DNA of 64,000 nucleotides from Candidatus Peregrinibacteria bacterium (GCA_016699755.1 CP065009.1:186001-250000), one strand, 5' to 3'. Shown: positions 1 to 9,719, counted from the stretch's first letter. Notes: generated by a model from the sequence alone, not told the origin. Made by a program: numbers and translations.

Positions 1-2
1 TT

Positions 3-2483
3 CCAGTCCTTAGTAAACATTCTTCCAAGGAAGAGCTTTTTGCGGAATTGAGTGCGGAACTTTTGGCAGAATCCGTCCGAGCGAAAGACGCGCTCTTTAC
101 AAATACCTATTCTGTACAAGAACTTTCTGGACGTCTTGGACTTGCGCCTGTTTCTCTTCCTGAAACGCTTCCGGCAGTTGATCGTCTTTCGGAAATTCGA
201 AGAGAAGTTGCTTCCCTCGAACAATCATCGCGCGATCGTCATACGGCGCTTCTTGCTGGAGCTGATCCTTTTGATCTTTCGGGAGATGTTTTCCCTGATT
301 CACTTTTGAGTTCTGAAGTTACCCTATTCTCGAGTGATGATGAACTTCTTCCTGCGCCTTCGGCGGAACCAATACCCCTCTCTTCTCCTTCATCTGATTT
401 CAATAGTCAAAATATTATTCCGAACGGAGATCCCGCAGGCGGAGAAAATTCATCGGATGGAGGGCGATTTCTTCCTCCAGAAGAAGAGCCAGTTGTTCGT
501 GATGGTGTGTTTGCCGAGTGTGGAGAAAATGGAGAAAGAATCCTCTTAAATGACGATCTTGTGAGTATTCTCGAAAAAATTCGTCTTCTCGATTTTGATG
601 GAGATGGTGATAAAGATATGCTCCTCATTACGAGTCGTGGTGTGTACCTGAAAGAAAATATGCTGAAACATACTCTTCCCGTTTTTGAGACATCACTTCC
701 AGAAATTGGAGATACTATGAATCTTCCTTTTGTGACTGAGGCGGTAAAAAATATTTCTGTTACAGCAGGTGAAAAATCTGCACAGATTCGCTTTGCTTCT
801 CGTTTTGATGATGATCTTCTTGGCATTCGTATTGTTATTGCGAACCGTCGGAATTTCTTCACATTTCCTCGAGAAGATGACGAAGTGTATGAAGCGCTTC
901 TCCTCGCTTCCCGATTTGTTCCCAAGGAGAGCGACTCCAATCACTTTCTCCCTTCAGAAGTAACAGTAGAAGGGCATAAATTTTCTGGAAACCTTCTCGT
1001 GCGTGAGTTTACCAGTCAATCGGTTCATATTCCGCTTCCCCCAAACAAGGCGTTTTTTATTCGCGTTTTCGAAATTCGTCCGAGCGGATTTTCTACTGAT
1101 TCTGAAACTCATTTTGTGATGCCACTTTCAAAAGACTCTTCCAGTAGAGAATGGAATCTTGGTCCAGATACGATTCGTACCGAAAAAATTCTTTTTGAAG
1201 ATTTGTATCCAGAAGTTATTGAACCAAAAGAAGATTTGGAATCATCTTCTCCTCTCTCTTTCCTGCGAGAGCTTCTTATTCCTCATGCGTTTGCAGATGA
1301 ATCTCTTTCATCAGAGGAGGGTAATCAATTTCTTCCTAGCTCGCTTGAATCCTACCTTGCTCCTAGAAATTCAGATCAGTCAGATACCGAAGAACACACC
1401 GAAATTGATGCGCTTTTGCATGCACCAGAAGTTCCGGGAATATATCGGGAAATTCTTCAAAATCAAGACGGAACAAAACAATCCGTAGAAATTTCGGTAC
1501 GTGTTCCCGAAATATTTCTCTCTTCTTTCTCAAAAGACGGAGTGCTTTCTGGTTCTATTTTTCCCAAAGCTTCTCGTATTCCTCTTCACCTTTTTCGAAA
1601 ACATGGAGGATGGGAAATTCCTGTCGAAACATCTTCTGCAAATGAAAATGGTGCCTATTTTACTAATGAAAATGGAGAATTTTCGGTGAGCGATTTTTCA
1701 CTGGCTTCTGGTATGGAACTCATTCGAGAAAATACTCAGGAAATACAAGCAATTGTTCATGGCGAAACAGGGCGCGTTACGTCTTTTTCAGAAGCAGTGA
1801 CCTTGCAACCAACAGAGTTTGGAGGAGTGGTGGCAGTGGAAACTGAGACAGGGGAAACACTTTTTTCTGTTCGTATCGCTTCGTCTGGAAATTCTGATGT
1901 TCGAATGTTGCCAGAGCCAGCGTTTCTCGAAGGATACCCTGAAGGTGTTTATCTCCTCGATAGGGATCGTACTGATAATGTGGAGGCAGAAGAGATTCCT
2001 GAAGATGCACCCACATTTTCTGGTGGCATGAAAATTCTCTCGCAAGGGAAGCCCATTCTTTTCGTTTCTCCTCGAGGAACAGCACGCGTGCTCGATGCTC
2101 ACTTTTCTCTTAATATTTCTTCGGAAAAAAATGCCAATGCTTTTATTCTCACTGTTCAAGATGCTTCTCATACTCCTCTTTTTGATATTCTGCTCCATTC
2201 CGATTCACATCATTTTATGGTTGCCGATAAGTATCTTGTGCCAGAAATTCCTTTTTCGCAGTTGGATGATTCTCATTTTACCGTTGATGAAGGTTTGCCA
2301 CTCGAACCTGGAGTAACACTTTTTTCTGGTCTTCGAGGAAATGTTGTGTATCGTCTAAAAGAATCTGCTGATATTTTTTCGGGAGATGAAGTATATGCCG
2401 CTATTATTTCTCCTGATCGTCGTGCGCTTTATGCGAAAAGCAACACGATCCCTGTTCCAAATACTCTTTTTGAAGCGCGATGA
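3..2483 (+). CDS. Large acidic surface/secreted protein, 5' end outside window
   Basis: The reading frame is already open at base 3, so the true start is upstream; the TTG at 48 is only an internal candidate. About 826 codons are visible. The product is acidic and Ser/Glu-rich. Near bases 585-620 it has a DFDGDGDKDMLL segment, the Asp-rich Ca2+-binding loop of FG-GAP/VCBS-type repeats, which suggests an exported beta-rich protein. A hydrophobic patch followed by HAFADES (about bases 1260-1300) resembles an export-signal end but sits mid-protein. Its TGA stop overlaps the ATG of the next gene (ATGA), so it heads or continues a translationally coupled operon of exported proteins. I recognise no enzyme family; the function is unknown. 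Confidence 0.8.
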   Translation, partial: PVLSKHSSKEELFAELSAELLAESVRAKDALFTNTYSVQELSGRLGLAPVSLPETLPAVDRLSEIRREVASLEQSSRDRHTALLAGADPFDLSGDVFPDSLLSSEVTLFSSDDELLPAPSAEPIPLSSPSSDFNSQNIIPNGDPAGGENSSDGGRFLPPEEEPVVRDGVFAECGENGERILLNDDLVSILEKIRLLDFDGDGDKDMLLITSRGVYLKENMLKHTLPVFETSLPEIGDTMNLPFVTEAVKNISVTAGEKSAQIRFASRFDDDLLGIRIVIANRRNFFTFPREDDEVYEALLLASRFVPKESDSNHFLPSEVTVEGHKFSGNLLVREFTSQSVHIPLPPNKAFFIRVFEIRPSGFSTDSETHFVMPLSKDSSSREWNLGPDTIRTEKILFEDLYPEVIEPKEDLESSSPLSFLRELLIPHAFADESLSSEEGNQFLPSSLESYLAPRNSDQSDTEEHTEIDALLHAPEVPGIYREILQNQDGTKQSVEISVRVPEIFLSSFSKDGVLSGSIFPKASRIPLHLFRKHGGWEIPVETSSANENGAYFTNENGEFSVSDFSLASGMELIRENTQEIQAIVHGETGRVTSFSEAVTLQPTEFGGVVAVETETGETLFSVRIASSGNSDVRMLPEPAFLEGYPEGVYLLDRDRTDNVEAEEIPEDAPTFSGGMKILSQGKPILFVSPRGTARVLDAHFSLNISSEKNANAFILTVQDASHTPLFDILLHSDSHHFMVADKYLVPEIPFSQLDDSHFTVDEGLPLEPGVTLFSGLRGNVVYRLKESADIFSGDEVYAAIISPDRRALYAKSNTIPVPNTLFEAR

Positions 2484-3211
2484 AAATTCGATATTTTCTT
2501 TTTGTTGGCATTTTCCTCTTTCCTTCTCCTCTTTTTGCAGAACTTTTATGCGAGGAAAACGATGCCATTTGTCAGTGTGAGGAGGCGTGGAGTGACGCAT
2601 TTGATGCAGTCACAAAACATCTTTCTGAAAACGATCTCACGGAATTTCTTTCACAAAATAATGTTGCTTCTGCCGATCTCTGGAGTGGATATCGAGCACT
2701 CTCGCTTCGAAATCGTTGTTTTCTCGAATCGGTCTGTGATCTCGTGTTGAATCCTCAGGAGGAACAAGAGGAAGAATCCTCATCGCTTTCACCCGAAACT
2801 GCTCTTGGTGGTTCTTCGCCAGGAGAACGAACAGGATGCGCTTTGGGACTTTCTCCTTCAAAAACACTTTCGGAAATTTCTGGATTTTCTGAAATAGAAA
2901 AACGCATTCGATCTTCTTGCGGATTGCAAGCAGAAGGCAAAGATTCTCTCATTGAATCGCGAAAACGGGTTCTTGGTATGCACGAGCTCTGTCGTGAACA
3001 CCAATCGGTTTCTATTGCTATTTTTGATACCACTGTACGAAATCTTATTCATATTGATGAAAACCGAAAAACGCTTGGGTATCTTGGGAAGAAAATTTCT
3101 GCCATTCTTCAAGAACTTCACGATCTTGTGGAAAAAGCGAATACCATGATTTCAAATATTAACTCTTCGTTTGATCAGCTCTGCACTATTTCTCATCCAG
3201 ATCAGAAATGA
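2480..3211 (+). CDS. Secreted Cys-containing helical protein
   Basis: 243 aa. It starts with a clear signal peptide (MKIRYFLF..., hydrophobic core, PLFA then E/L as a probable cleavage site). The mature part has about nine cysteines, some in close pairs such as LCEENDAICQC, suggesting disulfides outside the membrane. The C-terminal third is predicted mostly helical by eye, with a Leu/Ile heptad-like stretch. The start ATG overlaps the stop of the preceding gene (ATGA), and its own stop overlaps the next start in the same way, so it is translated by coupling. No known family is recognised. A structural or assembly partner of the large upstream surface protein is only an inference from the operon. 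Confidence 0.85.
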   Translation: MKIRYFLFVGIFLFPSPLFAELLCEENDAICQCEEAWSDAFDAVTKHLSENDLTEFLSQNNVASADLWSGYRALSLRNRCFLESVCDLVLNPQEEQEEESSSLSPETALGGSSPGERTGCALGLSPSKTLSEISGFSEIEKRIRSSCGLQAEGKDSLIESRKRVLGMHELCREHQSVSIAIFDTTVRNLIHIDENRKTLGYLGKKISAILQELHDLVEKANTMISNINSSFDQLCTISHPDQK

Positions 3212-3981
3212 AAAAAAAGTTCATTCTTTTGGCATTCTTCTTTGTCCCTATGAGCATTTTTGTTTCGGCAGTTTCTTTGCGTGCAGATTTTTTTGGCTTC
3301 TGGTCGGATTCACAGGAATCTTCTCCCTCTCCTTTGGCAACGTCAACATCAGAAAACATTCTCGATAATCCTGAAAAATGGGATTGCGAAAAAATAAATG
3401 GAGAGAATAACGATCAAAATACCTATCTCACCGAAGCACTTCAAGAAAACGGTGATGAAGAAAAAGGACGATATGTTCCAGAAAAATCAATTGCCCTCTT
3501 TCAAAAAAATATGGATACGGCTTTTTCTGAGCACATTAAGCGTTTTGAAGATGAAGATGTTGGATGTGATCTGTCCGATCCTGAAGGAGAATCCTCTTTG
3601 GAAGATCACCATATTCCGCTTCCAGAAGATTTTGCAACCACTCAGTATCTTGAATTTCGAAAGCTCGATTGTGCATTTGAGGCAATGAAAGCATCAAATC
3701 GTATTCTTTGTGATAAAGAGGAAACCATGAGTTCCGGAGAAATTTTTCAGTGTGATGCCGATGTTCGAGAAGGAACACTTCCTCGTGAACGAGACCTTCT
3801 TAAGCGTTCTCTCGATATTGCTCTTCGGCACACAAGTGAACTTTCTATCGCTTGGCCACTTCATAAACGCATGCAGTGTGTAAATGAGTCTCTTGCGCGC
3901 GAACGAGAGCTTCTTGTAGAAATCATTGAGATGCTCGCAAAAATTCAAAAAGCCATTCCTAATCTTGCCCAATCTCGATGA
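3208..3981 (+). CDS. Secreted Cys-containing helical protein
   Basis: 257 aa with an N-terminal signal peptide (MKKKFILLAFFFVPMSIF..., ending near SLRA-D). A Ser/Pro-rich acidic stretch follows, then a mostly helical C-terminal half with cysteines in patterns such as LDCAFEA and ILCD. It is in the same size class and layout as the preceding gene, so these may be diverged paralogues, but sequence identity is low by eye. Four-base ATGA overlaps at both ends place it in the coupled operon. No domain is recognised and no catalytic motif is visible. Export across the cytoplasmic membrane is well supported; the role is unknown. Confidence 0.85.
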   Translation: MKKKFILLAFFFVPMSIFVSAVSLRADFFGFWSDSQESSPSPLATSTSENILDNPEKWDCEKINGENNDQNTYLTEALQENGDEEKGRYVPEKSIALFQKNMDTAFSEHIKRFEDEDVGCDLSDPEGESSLEDHHIPLPEDFATTQYLEFRKLDCAFEAMKASNRILCDKEETMSSGEIFQCDADVREGTLPRERDLLKRSLDIALRHTSELSIAWPLHKRMQCVNESLARERELLVEIIEMLAKIQKAIPNLAQSR

Positions 3982-5486
3982 GAATTTTCCGTTTTATTTT
4001 CTTTGCCGTGCTGTTCTTTTTTCCTCTTTTTGCGCATGCAGATGATGGACTTTTTACGAAAATCTACAAAGATCTTAAAATTGGTGCAGATGAAGACGCA
4101 ACAACGCGAGTTTCTGCCATGCTTAACACAGAGCCAAAAACTATTGATACCTTCCGAAAAACAGGGATTATTGCCGAGGGGGAAACGCGACTTCTTAATG
4201 CATGTCGGCTCCTTTCTGAAGAGACAATTTCTGAAGATTCTTCCCTGAGTTCTGCCGAAGACCAACATCGTTGCTTAGAACAGGTTCAATCGCTTTGGGA
4301 TCAAGAACATTCATACGCGATTCGTGAACGAGAAGAATATGAGAAAGCGAATGCTTTTGAACGATATTGGGATGGAGAAGTTTCGGGAAAAGGGGATTTT
4401 GATATTCAGTCTGAAATGCACACCACTGATCGACAAATTCAAGGAAGCGAAGCGTCTCCTTCGGATGTTCCAAAATCGAACGCTTCTTTGCAAGACCTCT
4501 TTCGACTGAAGGTGACGCACTATCGTTTACCAAAAGAAGGAGGATTGCCATTTTCTGCAAGTGGTGGATGTGGAAGTGGTGAATCTTCCTTTTTTGGCGG
4601 TATTTTATGTCTCCCCTCATTTTGTTCCGATTTTGTTTGTGTAAAGGTTCGAACCATTTCTGGAAGTCAGTCGACCTCAAACTCTGGGAAAAAGAGAAGT
4701 GGTACACAAAGTCTTATCAGCCAATCAGCTTCAAGCTTTGGAAAAAAGGAGAGTAGTGCACAAAATCTCATTACTGCCGGAGAAGAGATTACAAATAAGA
4801 TGCACGATACCGAACAGAAAACGCCAACTCGCAATACAAATCAGGCGAATTTTTTTACTCCTCTTTTTAATTGGGATCAAATAATTGGAGGGGAAAAAGT
4901 CCATCTTGTTGCAAAAACTCCTCCACTCTTTGAGGCTTTTTCTCAGCCCAATGGAAGTGAGAGAACGAAACAAACCACTCATTATGCTCTTTCTGATGAT
5001 GGGCTTTTTGTGAAAAGCTCTTCTTCTGTTCCTCCAGAAGCTCCTCCCGAAGGAGTTGATGGTGTTCGAAAGGAAATGCGTGAAGTGGTTCAGAAAGAAC
5101 TTCAACGTGTGCGTTCGCAAGATTTTCGTCTTTGCCAACAGGGAAGTGCAGAATGCAAGAGCGCAGATATTCTCCAATCACTTCTGGAAGAGTGTGATTC
5201 ATATACGAGTCGTAGTGAAGAAGGGGATACTTCTGAGAGTGTTCTCAAGTGTATTCGCGATGGGGAAGAGAATGCCATTCGTAAGGGTGCTGAGTCGGAG
5301 CTCCTCAATATACAACAAGTTCGAAAGGATTTTTATAACGATGCTCCTCAGCAGTTCGATATGCTTTGGGGAGAAATGATTGCACTGAACACACAGCTTA
5401 AAAGTATTAATCTCTGTGCTTTACGCCAGTCAAAATTCCGTTGTGGTATGCCGAAACTCGATTGTAGTTTTGAAAATACTCTATGA
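3978..5486 (+). CDS. Secreted protein of unknown function, Ser/Gly/Cys-rich middle
   Basis: 502 aa. The signal peptide is MRIFRFIFFAVLFFFPLFAHA followed by DDG, a textbook AxA cleavage site. The middle carries a short Gly/Cys cluster (SGGCGSGESSFFGGILC and LPSFCSDFVCVKV) and two similar Ser/Lys segments (SGKKRSGTQSLISQS and FGKKESSAQNLI). The last quarter is helical with further cysteines (RLCQQGSAECKS, EECDS). ATGA overlaps join it to both neighbours. No family is recognised. The Cys/Gly cluster could be a disulfide-rich knot or a protein-binding patch; this is a guess from composition only. Confidence 0.85.
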   Translation: MRIFRFIFFAVLFFFPLFAHADDGLFTKIYKDLKIGADEDATTRVSAMLNTEPKTIDTFRKTGIIAEGETRLLNACRLLSEETISEDSSLSSAEDQHRCLEQVQSLWDQEHSYAIREREEYEKANAFERYWDGEVSGKGDFDIQSEMHTTDRQIQGSEASPSDVPKSNASLQDLFRLKVTHYRLPKEGGLPFSASGGCGSGESSFFGGILCLPSFCSDFVCVKVRTISGSQSTSNSGKKRSGTQSLISQSASSFGKKESSAQNLITAGEEITNKMHDTEQKTPTRNTNQANFFTPLFNWDQIIGGEKVHLVAKTPPLFEAFSQPNGSERTKQTTHYALSDDGLFVKSSSSVPPEAPPEGVDGVRKEMREVVQKELQRVRSQDFRLCQQGSAECKSADILQSLLEECDSYTSRSEEGDTSESVLKCIRDGEENAIRKGAESELLNIQQVRKDFYNDAPQQFDMLWGEMIALNTQLKSINLCALRQSKFRCGMPKLDCSFENTL

Positions 5487-6697
5487 AAAAAATACTCCCT
5501 GTTCTTTTGACACTTTTTTGTTTCCTTCCGTTATCTGCGTATGCGGCATATTCTGATGGAGTAAATACTCTTTTAAATTGGGCAGATACAGAAATCTCTG
5601 AAATTTCTGCGGAATTTTCTACTATTTCTCAGGAATCAGAAAATCCAGCAAAGGATGAAATATGTGTTCTGGAAACCGATTGGGAAATTTCTTTTACTGC
5701 TCGATTGCAACTTGGTGCTTCCGATTTTTTTCGTTCGGTGAATATGTTTCGCGCGAAAAATAATTGTCTTGTTGAAGATGTTCACGAAATTGAAAACCGT
5801 ATTTGGCGGCTCTATAAAACATCTACCTATTTGAAACTCAAATGTCGTTCGCCAGAGCTTAGTGAACGTCTTTCAAAAGTTTCTGGTCGTGCGGAATTGC
5901 TCATGCAACAACTCTTCTTTTTTCGAGATGCGGTACAAGATTATGGTGGTTTAGAAAAAGAAGAAGAGCAACGCGCTCATCTTATGGAACAATTTCGCAA
6001 AAAGTTTCAAAAGATTCCAGAAGGACTTCCTGAAACACTTACTTTTTCTTCTGAAGAATATAAAAATCAGCAAACATGCCCAGAGCCAAAGAGTTATTTT
6101 AGCTTTCACCAAACAAAGGAAAAATTTGCGAAGATAATGGAGAAAATAAAAAATCTCATGAACGTGGCAAACGGAAGCGAAAAACTCAGTAGCCTCTTTT
6201 TCTCCGGAGCCCCTTCTACTTCATGGAACAACATGCGTGCTCGTGCAGAGCAGCGGGGAAAACAGGCGGCAAATCGTTGGTTTCAGCGAAATATTTCTAG
6301 CCCTGTTCATCAGGCAGAACGAGGACTCTTCAAAGAGGGGTCAATAACGCAAGAGGAGAATCGAATGAGTTTTGACGAGACAAAACAAACAAAGGCTATT
6401 TCTGATGCGCCACCAGCACCAAAAACCATTGAAGAGGAAGTAAGGGAGAATCCCATAACAGAAAAAGCCATTCTGGCAACCGAATCTTCTGAAAAAAATC
6501 GAAAAAATTCTCAAGCGTTTCTCGAAGAGGCGCATCGGCAAATGACAAGAATTGGAAGTTTTGATCACTCTGTTTCCGATACTCTTGATAAAAGCCCTGT
6601 TGCGGCGATTGTCAGTATTCGTGAAACGAATGAGCATCTCGAAAAAGTGGTACAAGCACTGAATGATTTTTGTGGATCACTTCCAACATGTCAGTAG
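5483..6697 (+). CDS. Secreted helical protein, last gene of the coupled set
   Basis: 404 aa with signal peptide MKKILPVLLTLFCFLPLSAYA. The mature protein is rich in Glu/Lys/Leu and looks largely helical with possible coiled coils (about residues 120-190 and 300-395). Cysteines are spaced through it and end in a C-terminal CGSLPTC pair. The start overlaps the upstream stop (ATGA). The gene ends just before a strong-looking promoter, so the next gene may be transcribed both by read-through and independently. No recognised domain. Like its neighbours it is an exported protein of unknown function, probably part of one extracytoplasmic assembly. Confidence 0.85.
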   Translation: MKKILPVLLTLFCFLPLSAYAAYSDGVNTLLNWADTEISEISAEFSTISQESENPAKDEICVLETDWEISFTARLQLGASDFFRSVNMFRAKNNCLVEDVHEIENRIWRLYKTSTYLKLKCRSPELSERLSKVSGRAELLMQQLFFFRDAVQDYGGLEKEEEQRAHLMEQFRKKFQKIPEGLPETLTFSSEEYKNQQTCPEPKSYFSFHQTKEKFAKIMEKIKNLMNVANGSEKLSSLFFSGAPSTSWNNMRARAEQRGKQAANRWFQRNISSPVHQAERGLFKEGSITQEENRMSFDETKQTKAISDAPPAPKTIEEEVRENPITEKAILATESSEKNRKNSQAFLEEAHRQMTRIGSFDHSVSDTLDKSPVAAIVSIRETNEHLEKVVQALNDFCGSLPTCQ

Positions 6698-6720
6698 AAT
6701 TTACAGAAAAAGATGGGTCA

Positions 6721-6749
6721 TTGTTTCTCGCATTCCTTTTTGGTACAAT
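6721..6749 (+). promoter_or_regulatory. Sigma-70-type promoter with extended -10
   Basis: TTGTTT (6721-6726), 17-bp spacer, TACAAT (6744-6749), preceded by TGG to give an extended -10 (TGn). Transcription would start near 6756, about 22 bases before a GTG that opens directly into a signal peptide. This supports the short start for the next gene. Confidence 0.6.
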
Positions 6750-6777
6750 AGATACTGATTTCTTTCTCTCTTCTCTC

Positions 6778-8571
6778 GTGTCTCGATATTTCGTGCTCTT
6801 TTTTCTCTTTTTCTCTTTTTCCTCAATTGCTTTTGCAGATGATGGATGGAATGGAGATTGCACTGCTGATCTTCCGGCTTCTTTTCCTGATGATCGGGAT
6901 TGGAGAGATGCATATATTCTGAAAGACCAAGAAGATAATTCCGCATGGCAACGTGCTATTTTGGCGCAACCAACCGATTCTATTTCTCTGAAAGAGTTCG
7001 AGAGCTATGAAATTACGGGAACAGCACGAGCAAATTCTCCTGTTCAACTCTATCTCTATGAATCAGTTCCCAATGAAAGTGGAACCGGAATTCATAAACC
7101 TTCCCAAGGAGTATGTCTTCGTGAGGAAGCGGACGAAAAGGGGTATTTTGTTTTCAAGGTTACCACCAGAACGTTGTGGGGAAACACGGGGAAAGATCTC
7201 GTTATTGATCCGTATTATCGAATGGAAGAGAGTTGGGATCAGGCAGTTCCTCAGGACACGAATCAGGATTTTTATATTGGAACAGGAGTCTCGCTCCGAA
7301 CGATTCGTGTAGAACTTCCACCACAAACTACCACAGCTCCTAGCATGGGGTGTTCGTCATTTGGTCCACTGGAACTTGCTATCGATCTTGATCCGGCGGA
7401 TATTAATACAAACAAAATTAGTAATGTTTTTGGTTCCGTTGATGATGAAGCGGTTCGTATTGCTCGTGTTTCGGGGTTTCATACGTTTTATGCAGGAACG
7501 AAAACCGATAAAGCTTATTCTGCTACCGATCTTGCAGAAATATCTATGCGCTCGGTGGTAATGGAAACAATAAAGCGTTACCTTCTTGGAAATACTAATG
7601 TTGCGAGTTCGATTACAGAATCGCTTCCTGAAGTGAGTGTTGTACAACTCGAAACATTTGCCGACAAAACGGGAGGTGTCGCCGATATGGTTAAATATAT
7701 TCAAGAAGCAATGACGACCGATGGAGATGATCGTAATGTCGCGTTGGGGCGTATTCAGCAAAAGATTATTGCAGAGCGAAATGCTCGTTGTCTGAACTGC
7801 TCTGGGTATCCTATTGATGCTCTTATCGAAAATATTGATTTTTGGAAAAGCCTTTTTGTTAGTGAAAGTGATGATGATTCTTGGGCAAGTGATTTTATAG
7901 AACTTTTGAATTTTTGGACGGGTGGAACGAATCAAACCGATTCCCTGATACAAGATGATAGTGTGTTGGGTTGGAACTATCTTGCAAGATACAGTGGCTA
8001 TGCCAGTGAGTTAGAGTGTGAATCTTGGAAAATGATCTATACTCAGGGGGTTTCTCCTCGCCTTCTCCTTCGTACGACAGAGCCCGTTGCTCTCTCTCCA
8101 AAGTTTACTGACATCATTCTTAACTCAAGCAGTCTCACGTTTGATGAGAACGAAACTTGGAACATGCCGGCAGGAGAGAAAAAAGAGCTCTCATACGAAT
8201 ACCAAACAACTCGTCCGTTTGAAGTGGAATCCGTTGCTAATGTGTGTATGAATGAAAATACACTTTCTTCTCTTCGGAGTGATCTCTCTCAATCTTTCGG
8301 GCTTTCTTCACAGGAACTTGATCTCGTAGAAACAGAGCTTTTCGGAAGAATTCCTAGTGAGGAAGACGTGTTTCTTCCTTTTGCTATCGCTAATCCCAGC
8401 GACATTGCAAAACGAATCTTGTGGGATGGAAATGGAGAGCAACTCAATATTTCTCAGCTCTTTTTCAGAAGAGAAGAGGGAACGTGCCCTGGATATGCGT
8501 TTGTGCCAGCTTTTTCTCTTGATTCATTTGATTCGAATCGAGATGGATTTGAGGTGGGAATGGTGGAATAA
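6778..8571 (+). CDS. Secreted protein of unknown function
   Basis: 597 aa from GTG 6778. An in-frame ATG exists at 6670 and another at 6688 overlapping the previous gene, but I choose the GTG because it starts the signal peptide directly (MSRYFVLFFLFFSFSSIAFA, then DDGW) and lies just downstream of a promoter. The mature protein is acidic, has scattered cysteines (a CLNC pair, CESW, GDC) and a beta-rich first quarter (ITGTARANSPVQLYLYES) that could be an Ig-like fold. No known family is recognised. It ends before a strong hairpin terminator and is convergent with ribD. By position and export signal it belongs functionally with the upstream secreted set. Confidence 0.8.
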   Translation: MSRYFVLFFLFFSFSSIAFADDGWNGDCTADLPASFPDDRDWRDAYILKDQEDNSAWQRAILAQPTDSISLKEFESYEITGTARANSPVQLYLYESVPNESGTGIHKPSQGVCLREEADEKGYFVFKVTTRTLWGNTGKDLVIDPYYRMEESWDQAVPQDTNQDFYIGTGVSLRTIRVELPPQTTTAPSMGCSSFGPLELAIDLDPADINTNKISNVFGSVDDEAVRIARVSGFHTFYAGTKTDKAYSATDLAEISMRSVVMETIKRYLLGNTNVASSITESLPEVSVVQLETFADKTGGVADMVKYIQEAMTTDGDDRNVALGRIQQKIIAERNARCLNCSGYPIDALIENIDFWKSLFVSESDDDSWASDFIELLNFWTGGTNQTDSLIQDDSVLGWNYLARYSGYASELECESWKMIYTQGVSPRLLLRTTEPVALSPKFTDIILNSSSLTFDENETWNMPAGEKKELSYEYQTTRPFEVESVANVCMNENTLSSLRSDLSQSFGLSSQELDLVETELFGRIPSEEDVFLPFAIANPSDIAKRILWDGNGEQLNISQLFFRREEGTCPGYAFVPAFSLDSFDSNRDGFEVGMVE

Positions 8572-8581
8572 AGAATGTCTA

Positions 8582-8618
8582 CAGAGAGACATTTCAAGAG
8601 GAATGTCTCTCTGTTTTT
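8582..8618 (+). terminator. Strong intrinsic terminator
   Basis: A 12-bp perfect stem (CAGAGAGACATT / AATGTCTCTCTG) with an 8-base loop is followed by TTTTT at 8614-8618. It ends the rightward operon of secreted proteins. The same hairpin contains the last codons of the convergent ribD gene, but on the minus strand it lacks a good U tract. Confidence 0.85.
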
Positions 8619-9694
8619 GGCTTCCAAATTTCAAGAACATCACTGTTTCCGAGTGGTGTTTTTTGAGTCATAGAAAATCCATACTGCTGAAGAGAAATAG
8701 CGAACGAAACTCCATTTGCTGAGAGAACTTTTTTTGATTTCATCAGATGAAATTCATCAAGCAGTTTTGCCTCAAAAAAAGTGCGGAGTGTTGCCGCTCC
8801 TCCTTCCACAAGAACACTCGATATTCCTCTCTGAAAAAGTGACTGCGCAATATCCTTTGGGGGGATGATTTTTGTCGGGAAAACAATAATATTTTCTGGT
8901 GATATATTTTTTTTGAGAAGCTTCTCCTTTCCGTATTCTGAAGAAAAAATAAGAAAATGCGAATCATGAAGTATCTGCGCATTTTCTGCGCATTTTCCGG
9001 AGGTGTCGAGAAGAATACGAAGCGGATTTTTTCCAAGAATACTGTGCCGAACGGTAAGCTTGGGATCATCCGACAGCGCAGTGTTGATTCCCACGAGTAT
9101 GGCATCACATCGTGCGCGAAGCGTGTGACCGTATTTAAGCGCTTTTTCTTCAGAGATTATTGTTTTTTCTCCGAGGGGATTTGCGATCAGTCCATTATGA
9201 GAAATAGCGATTTTCCCGAGAAAAAAAGGACGATGATTTTCCCAGAAATGAAAAAAGAATTGATTTTGTTCTCGAGCTTTCTCTTCCAAAACTCCAGAAA
9301 CAACTTCTATTCCTGCTTTTTGGAGAATTCCAGCACCCCCCCTTGCAAGAGGATTTGGATCGGATGCCGCAAACACAACGCGTGCGATCTTTTTTTCTCT
9401 TATCAAATTGGTGCAAGGAGGCGTTTTTCCAGAGTGAGAGCACGGTTCGAGCGTCACAAAAAGTGTTGCATCAGAAACAGGATGACCATTTTTTTCTGCA
9501 TTTTGTATGGCGTTTACCTCTGCATGAGGTCCACCGTAGTATTCGTGAAACCCTTCTCCTATTTTTTCTCCATTTTTCGTAATTACTGCACCAACGAGCG
9601 GATTTGGTGAAACAGAGCCATTTCCTTTTTTTGCATGCACAAGTGCGTGGTTCATCCACTTTTTATCTTCCTGATGGGAAATAATGTTTTTCAA
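8594..9694 (-). CDS. ribD: Bifunctional riboflavin biosynthesis deaminase/reductase RibD
   Basis: 366 aa, the usual length for RibD. It converts 2,5-diamino-6-ribosylamino-4(3H)-pyrimidinone 5'-phosphate by deamination and then side-chain reduction with NADPH, in the cytoplasm. The N-terminal deaminase domain shows the zinc site: PHAEVNAI (His/Glu) and TLEPCSHSGKTPPC (two Cys). The C-terminal reductase domain begins near GKIAISHNGLIA and contains TLRARCDAILVG and a GGAATLR segment. The start is a TTG at 9694; the N-terminal residues DKKWMNHAL match the usual RibD beginning, so the internal ATG is less likely. The gene is alone: no ribE, ribBA or ribH lies nearby. It is divergent from the giant surface gene. 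Confidence 0.93.
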   Translation of the reverse strand: MKNIISHQEDKKWMNHALVHAKKGNGSVSPNPLVGAVITKNGEKIGEGFHEYYGGPHAEVNAIQNAEKNGHPVSDATLFVTLEPCSHSGKTPPCTNLIREKKIARVVFAASDPNPLARGGAGILQKAGIEVVSGVLEEKAREQNQFFFHFWENHRPFFLGKIAISHNGLIANPLGEKTIISEEKALKYGHTLRARCDAILVGINTALSDDPKLTVRHSILGKNPLRILLDTSGKCAENAQILHDSHFLIFSSEYGKEKLLKKNISPENIIVFPTKIIPPKDIAQSLFQRGISSVLVEGGAATLRTFFEAKLLDEFHLMKSKKVLSANGVSFAISLQQYGFSMTQKTPLGNSDVLEIWKPKTERHSS

Positions 9695-9719
9695 AATTAT
9701 ATTTTAACAGAAAAAAGCT

